Source: Neisseria brasiliensis (lineage in GTDB: Bacteria; Pseudomonadota; Gammaproteobacteria; Burkholderiales; Neisseriaceae). Taken from it: a stretch of 64,000 bases of DNA. This document shows, piece after piece, positions 60,914 to 64,000 of the stretch. The notes below the pieces were generated by a model. The model saw only the letters and a program-made list of their open reading frames with translations, was not told the origin of the DNA and did no database searches. The stretch spans positions 1 through 64,000 of the forward strand of contig NZ_CP046027.1 in NCBI RefSeq assembly GCF_009671065.1, in the 5' to 3' direction. The position numbers were made by a program, and so were the translations under genes. The stretch's first letter is position 1. Each line of letters opens with the position of its first letter.

Positions 60914-62041
60914 TTATAAATCCACCGGTTGCCAATCTTGTCCTTGAACAGGCGGCAGCCATTGGCCGCCTTGCTGGCAGAAGCCCCACAGCATATCTGG
61001 GATGCCGTAATGGTCGGCTTTTTGCGGGTCAAGCGTGCTGACAATTTGATCATCTTGGCCGTTTTTCAGCAGCGTGCCAATATTTGGATTCATCATCACG
61101 GCTTTACCCAAGGCGATAAATTCGGCAAAACCTGTGGCATAGGCTTCACGGATTTGCTGGCCGCTGAGCAAGTTGCCCACGCCGATTAAAGGTAGGCGGC
61201 CGGCGATTTGGCGGTGAACCAGCTCCATGCGGGTGAGATTGGTGTCTGCGCCACGGCGGGCTTTTTTGCTGAATTCCCACAGTGAAATATGCAGATATTG
61301 CAAGGGCTTGTTGCACAATGCATCAATCAGGGCGAAGGTATCCGCCATGGTCAAGCCGTGTTCGCCCGGCTCTTCCGGTGAAAAACGGTAGCCGATGATG
61401 AAGTCGGGCTTTTGATTTTTTTCACGCACATTTACCACGGCATTGACCACCGCCAATGGGAATTTTAAGCGTTTTTCAAGGCTGCCTCCCCAAGCATCGT
61501 CGCGTTTATTGAATTCGCCCGAGAAAAACTGCTGAATCAAATAGCCGTTGGCACCATGAATTTCCACGCCGTCAAATCCGGCCAAAATAGCCAATTCTGT
61601 GGCATTGGCAAATGCTTGAATCAACGATAAAACTTCATCTTCCGTCGCTGCTTTGGCACCGCTTGGCTCATGGTCGGACGGCGCAATCAATGCTTGGCCG
61701 TCGAGCAAGTCTTTGACTGCTTCTTTACCGCCGTGATGAATTTGCAAAATCGCTTTGGCACCTTGATTTTGCAAGGTTTGCGCAAGCTGTTTCAAGCCTG
61801 CCAGATGACGTTCGTCAATGGCTTCAGGCTGGCCGGCAAACGCTTTGCCGTTTTTCGCCACCAAGGTTGCGGCAGTGATAAACATGCCGATGTCGCCGGC
61901 GCGGTTGCCGACAAATCGCTCTTCCTGCTCGCCCAATGTGCCGTCAGAATTGGATGCAAAATGCGTCATCGGCGCGACTACTAATCGGTTTTTGATGGTT
62001 ACGCCGTTGTTTAAGGGGTAAGGGGTGAATAAATCAGTCAT
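60914..62041 (-). CDS. NADH:flavin oxidoreductase, Old Yellow Enzyme family
   Basis: A 375-residue FMN TIM-barrel enzyme. VVAPMTHFASNSDGTL is the N-terminal FMN region, LQIHHGGKEAV has the conserved histidines, and FDGVEIHGANGYLIQQFFSGEFNKRDDAWGGS is the diagnostic OYE stretch. It probably reduces electrophilic alkenes such as N-ethylmaleimide-like compounds. I use the ATG at 62041, with AGAGG upstream. The palindrome at 62085-62107 lies just upstream, with an OhrR-like regulator beyond. Confidence 0.92.
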   Translation of the reverse strand: MTDLFTPYPLNNGVTIKNRLVVAPMTHFASNSDGTLGEQEERFVGNRAGDIGMFITAATLVAKNGKAFAGQPEAIDERHLAGLKQLAQTLQNQGAKAILQIHHGGKEAVKDLLDGQALIAPSDHEPSGAKAATEDEVLSLIQAFANATELAILAGFDGVEIHGANGYLIQQFFSGEFNKRDDAWGGSLEKRLKFPLAVVNAVVNVREKNQKPDFIIGYRFSPEEPGEHGLTMADTFALIDALCNKPLQYLHISLWEFSKKARRGADTNLTRMELVHRQIAGRLPLIGVGNLLSGQQIREAYATGFAEFIALGKAVMMNPNIGTLLKNGQDDQIVSTLDPQKADHYGIPDMLWGFCQQGGQWLPPVQGQDWQPVDL

Positions 62042-62084
62042 AAATACCTCTGTGCTACGTTGATTGAGTGCCAATTTAATAATT

Positions 62085-62107
62085 TTGTAAAATTATATTT
62101 TTTACAA
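62085..62107. promoter_or_regulatory. Perfect 8+8 palindrome, candidate OhrR/MarR operator
   Basis: TTGTAAAA-N7-TTTTACAA, a perfect inverted repeat in an AT-rich region 44-66 bases upstream of the OYE start codon, between that gene and the MarR-family gene. Size and composition fit an OhrR/MarR-type operator for the OYE gene. Confidence 0.65.
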
Positions 62108-62163
62108 TTTAATAATAAAACCAAAATCATGGTTTGCCATGATTAGATAGTTGATTTCGATGG

Positions 62164-62577
62164 TTACACAGATTGCGTCGCAATTTTGCGCAACAATGCA
62201 ATTTCGTCAGCCGATAAATTCAGGCATGTGCCCATTTTTCCGGGAATCTCTACTGCTTGATGCTCTAAGGCTCTGCCGCTGTTGGTCAGGCGAATGATGA
62301 CGCTGCGTTCGTCTTCAATGCTGCGCGTGCGCTCGACCAATTCTTTGGCTTGCAAACGTTTGAGCAGTGGCGTGAGTGTGCCGCTGTCGAGATGCAGCTT
62401 TTCGCCCAACTCGCCCACGCTTTGTTCGCCGTGTTCCCACAACACCAGCATGACCAGATATTGCGGATAGGTCAAATCCAGCGCTTGCAGAAAAGGCGTA
62501 TAGCGGCGGGTGATTTCTTTGGATAAGGCATAAAGCGGAAAACACAATTGGTTTGAAAGCTTGAGTTGCTCGTACAT
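62164..62577 (-). CDS. MarR-family redox regulator, OhrR-like
   Basis: A 137-residue winged-helix protein. The N-terminal LKLSNQLCFPLYALSKEITRRY has a single cysteine (C12) in the position of the reactive cysteine of OhrR/SarZ. The DNA-binding wing is LVERTRSIEDERSVIIRLTNSG. It is the only cysteine before a second at about residue 118 (TCLNLS). By family it should sense organic peroxides or electrophiles. It is transcribed toward the OYE gene, 122 bases away. Confidence 0.88.
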   Translation of the reverse strand: MYEQLKLSNQLCFPLYALSKEITRRYTPFLQALDLTYPQYLVMLVLWEHGEQSVGELGEKLHLDSGTLTPLLKRLQAKELVERTRSIEDERSVIIRLTNSGRALEHQAVEIPGKMGTCLNLSADEIALLRKIATQSV

Positions 62578-62670
62578 GGCAGTTATCTAGATGAAATAAA
62601 GACAATTCTATCACATCATTATATTGTTCAAAATTTAATTTTCTAAAGATAACCATAGCGACCATGATAA

Positions 62671-62700
62671 AGGCCGTCTGAACGTTTCAGACGGCCTGCC
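62671..62700. terminator. Inverted DUS pair, terminator of the nitroreductase gene
   Basis: An inverted DUS pair seven bases beyond the nitroreductase stop on the minus strand. Confidence 0.82.
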
Positions 62701-62706
62701 TAACGC

Positions 62707-63381
62707 TTACCAATGCAATACTGCGCTCTCTTCAATCGGCACGCGGCCTAAATGGGTTTTGTTTTGTTGCGCTTCCCAATCCGGATAACCGAAGGCAATG
62801 CCGTGCAGCAATTTATATTCATCGGATACGCCCAATTCACGGCGGATATCATCGGCAAACAAACCTAAAAACAACATCGGAATGCCGCCAAAGCCACGCG
62901 CGGTCAGCGACAGTAAAAAGGTTTGCGAATACATGCCCATGTCGGCAGCGATGTTGACATCATGATTATCCACGCTCGGCATAAACAAAAACGCCATGTG
63001 CGCCGCGCCGTAGCCGGTGATGTTTTGCTCGATCACCGGCTGGCGGCCGGCTTTGTCTTCACGCGGCACACCGAAGCTGGTCGTGAACACGTGCGCATAT
63101 TGATTACGCCAGCGTGGCTCATAAATGCCGGTAAATTTGCTTTGATCAAACTCAAAATCCGGGCTGAATTTGCCCTCGCGGAATCGCTCGCCGATGATTT
63201 TATGCAAGCGCTGCAAGGTTTCGCCCGAAGCAATATGCACCAACCAAGGCTGGGTATTGCAGGCAGATGGCGCATTTTGCGCATCAGCAAGAATTTGTTT
63301 GATTTCCGCTTCGGTCATCTCGGTCGGCAAAAATTTACGGATAGACTGACGGGTTTTGACGGTGGTTTCAAAATCTAACAT
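62707..63381 (-). CDS. Nitroreductase family protein
   Basis: A 224-residue FMN-dependent oxidoreductase. KTRQSIRKFLPTEMTEAEIKQILADAQNAPSACNTQPWLVHI is the N-terminal FMN-binding region, and LTARGFGGIPMLFLGLFADDIRRELGVSDEYKLLHGIAFGYPD is the typical C-terminal half. It reduces nitro compounds or quinones with NAD(P)H. I start at 63381 (MLDFETTVKT), seven codons inside the longest frame, with AGAGAA upstream. It is divergent from the LysR gene. Confidence 0.9.
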   Translation of the reverse strand: MLDFETTVKTRQSIRKFLPTEMTEAEIKQILADAQNAPSACNTQPWLVHIASGETLQRLHKIIGERFREGKFSPDFEFDQSKFTGIYEPRWRNQYAHVFTTSFGVPREDKAGRQPVIEQNITGYGAAHMAFLFMPSVDNHDVNIAADMGMYSQTFLLSLTARGFGGIPMLFLGLFADDIRRELGVSDEYKLLHGIAFGYPDWEAQQNKTHLGRVPIEESAVLHW

Positions 63382-63485
63382 GGCGTTCTCTTGATTGAAC
63401 AATGCAATGGCGTTCAGTTTATTTTGTTGAAAACAAAATAAGAAGCCACTAAAATGGAAACCTACCTTCCATAAACGGAAATTTT

Positions 63486-64000
63486 ATGAATCTCAATGCC
63501 CTACGTTTATTCGTTGCCGTTGTGCAAGACGGCAGCTTGTCGAAAACCTCAGAAAAATTAGGCGTACCAATTGCCACCATCAGCCGCCAAATCAGCGAGC
63601 TAGAAAAATCACTGAATATCCAATTGTTTGACCGCTTCAAATCAGGCGTGAAGCCGACCATGGCGGGGCAACGGCTGTATGAGCAGGTGTATGTCAGCAT
63701 GGATAATTTGGTTAACGCCGAGCAAGTCTTGTTTGCCGAACAAGGCCGTCTGAAAGGTTTATTGCGCATTTCCGCCCCACCCGATTGCACGCCGGTGCTG
63801 GCTTGGATCGCGGCATTTCAAGCGCAGTTTCCGTTGATTCAAGTGCATTGCACCATGACTGACCGCGTGCTGGATATGACGGCAGACGGCATTGACGTGG
63901 CTTTCCGCATGGGCGAATTGCACGGCGACAATTTTATTGCCAAAAAAGTATTGTCAGTCGGCGCCAAGTGGGTGGCGCACCCAGATTTATTGGCCAAATT
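63486..64000 (+). CDS. LysR-family regulator, N-terminal part (3' end outside window)
   Basis: The reading frame is open to the end of the window. The winged helix-turn-helix is MNLNALRLFVAVVQDGSLSKTSEKLGVPIATISRQISELEKSL, and the effector domain begins at about residue 95 (LLRISAPPDCTPVLAW). A DUS is in frame as the peptide GRLK. It is divergent from the nitroreductase gene, which is its likely target. Confidence 0.9.
   Translation, partial: MNLNALRLFVAVVQDGSLSKTSEKLGVPIATISRQISELEKSLNIQLFDRFKSGVKPTMAGQRLYEQVYVSMDNLVNAEQVLFAEQGRLKGLLRISAPPDCTPVLAWIAAFQAQFPLIQVHCTMTDRVLDMTADGIDVAFRMGELHGDNFIAKKVLSVGAKWVAHPDLLAK

Noticed and set aside
62164..62577. OhrR paired with an ohr peroxidase gene
   Set aside because: No Ohr/OsmC-type protein is encoded nearby; the neighbours are an OYE reductase and a nitroreductase, so the classical ohr-ohrR pair is not present.

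Overview
The window is chromosomal DNA from a member of the genus Neisseria. The clearest sign is the DNA uptake sequence (DUS) core GCCGTCTGAA, present many dozens of times on both strands, mostly in the AG-DUS form (AGGCCGTCTGAA). Inverted DUS pairs form terminators after most genes. Other neisserial signs are dRS3-type repeats (ATTCCC-N8-GGGAAT) in paired mosaic elements, an NgoMIV-like restriction-modification pair and an IS30-family element. I cannot name the species from sequence alone.

Layout. 0-12.5 kb is core: the 3' end of cysI, scpB, rbgA, the ptsN-hprK-rapZ operon, ubiA, trpF / uracil-DNA-glycosylase-like gene / trpB, an mnmC-like oxidoreductase, and a cold-shock-domain/Excalibur membrane protein. 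12.56-19.39 kb is a GC-rich, DUS-free foreign block. It is an ISL3-family element (ISPpu12-like) with 24-bp terminal inverted repeats and passenger genes: a CadR/PbrR-like regulator, a cation diffusion facilitator and lspA. Its transposase gene is split by a mercury-resistance module (merR-merTPCAD and a truncated merE) that keeps one 38-bp Tn21-type terminal repeat. The block abuts a truncated IS30-family element whose complete copy lies at 59.8-60.9 kb.

19.4-42.7 kb is core: a Smr-domain protein, an SDR, trpE, the NgoMIV-like R-M pair, purK, yciB, two tandem sulfate-binding proteins, dinB, cysH, argB, an M14 carboxypeptidase, lgt, ttcA, a YecA-like protein, an rRNA/tRNA methyltransferase, tilS, accA and hslR. 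42.7-58.5 kb holds a tandem repeat cluster, a porin-like outer membrane protein, recD, lolD-lolC, recR, a PpiD-like chaperone, mog, a thioinosine phosphorylase, an AI-2E family permease, purM, an HD hydrolase, a frameshifted esterase and a DUF3360-type membrane protein. 58.6-64 kb holds a LysR regulator, the intact IS30 element, and a probable redox/electrophile module: an Old Yellow Enzyme, an OhrR-like MarR regulator beside a good palindrome, a nitroreductase and a divergent LysR gene cut by the window end.

Functional themes are sulfur assimilation (cysI, two sbp genes, cysH), tryptophan synthesis scattered over three loci (trpF/trpB, trpE), purine synthesis (purK, purM), tRNA modification (mnmC-like, ttcA, tilS) and lipoprotein biogenesis (lgt, lolDC, and a second lspA on the mobile element). 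No rRNA, tRNA or CRISPR array was seen. The most unusual part is the nested metal-resistance element at 12.7-19.4 kb.
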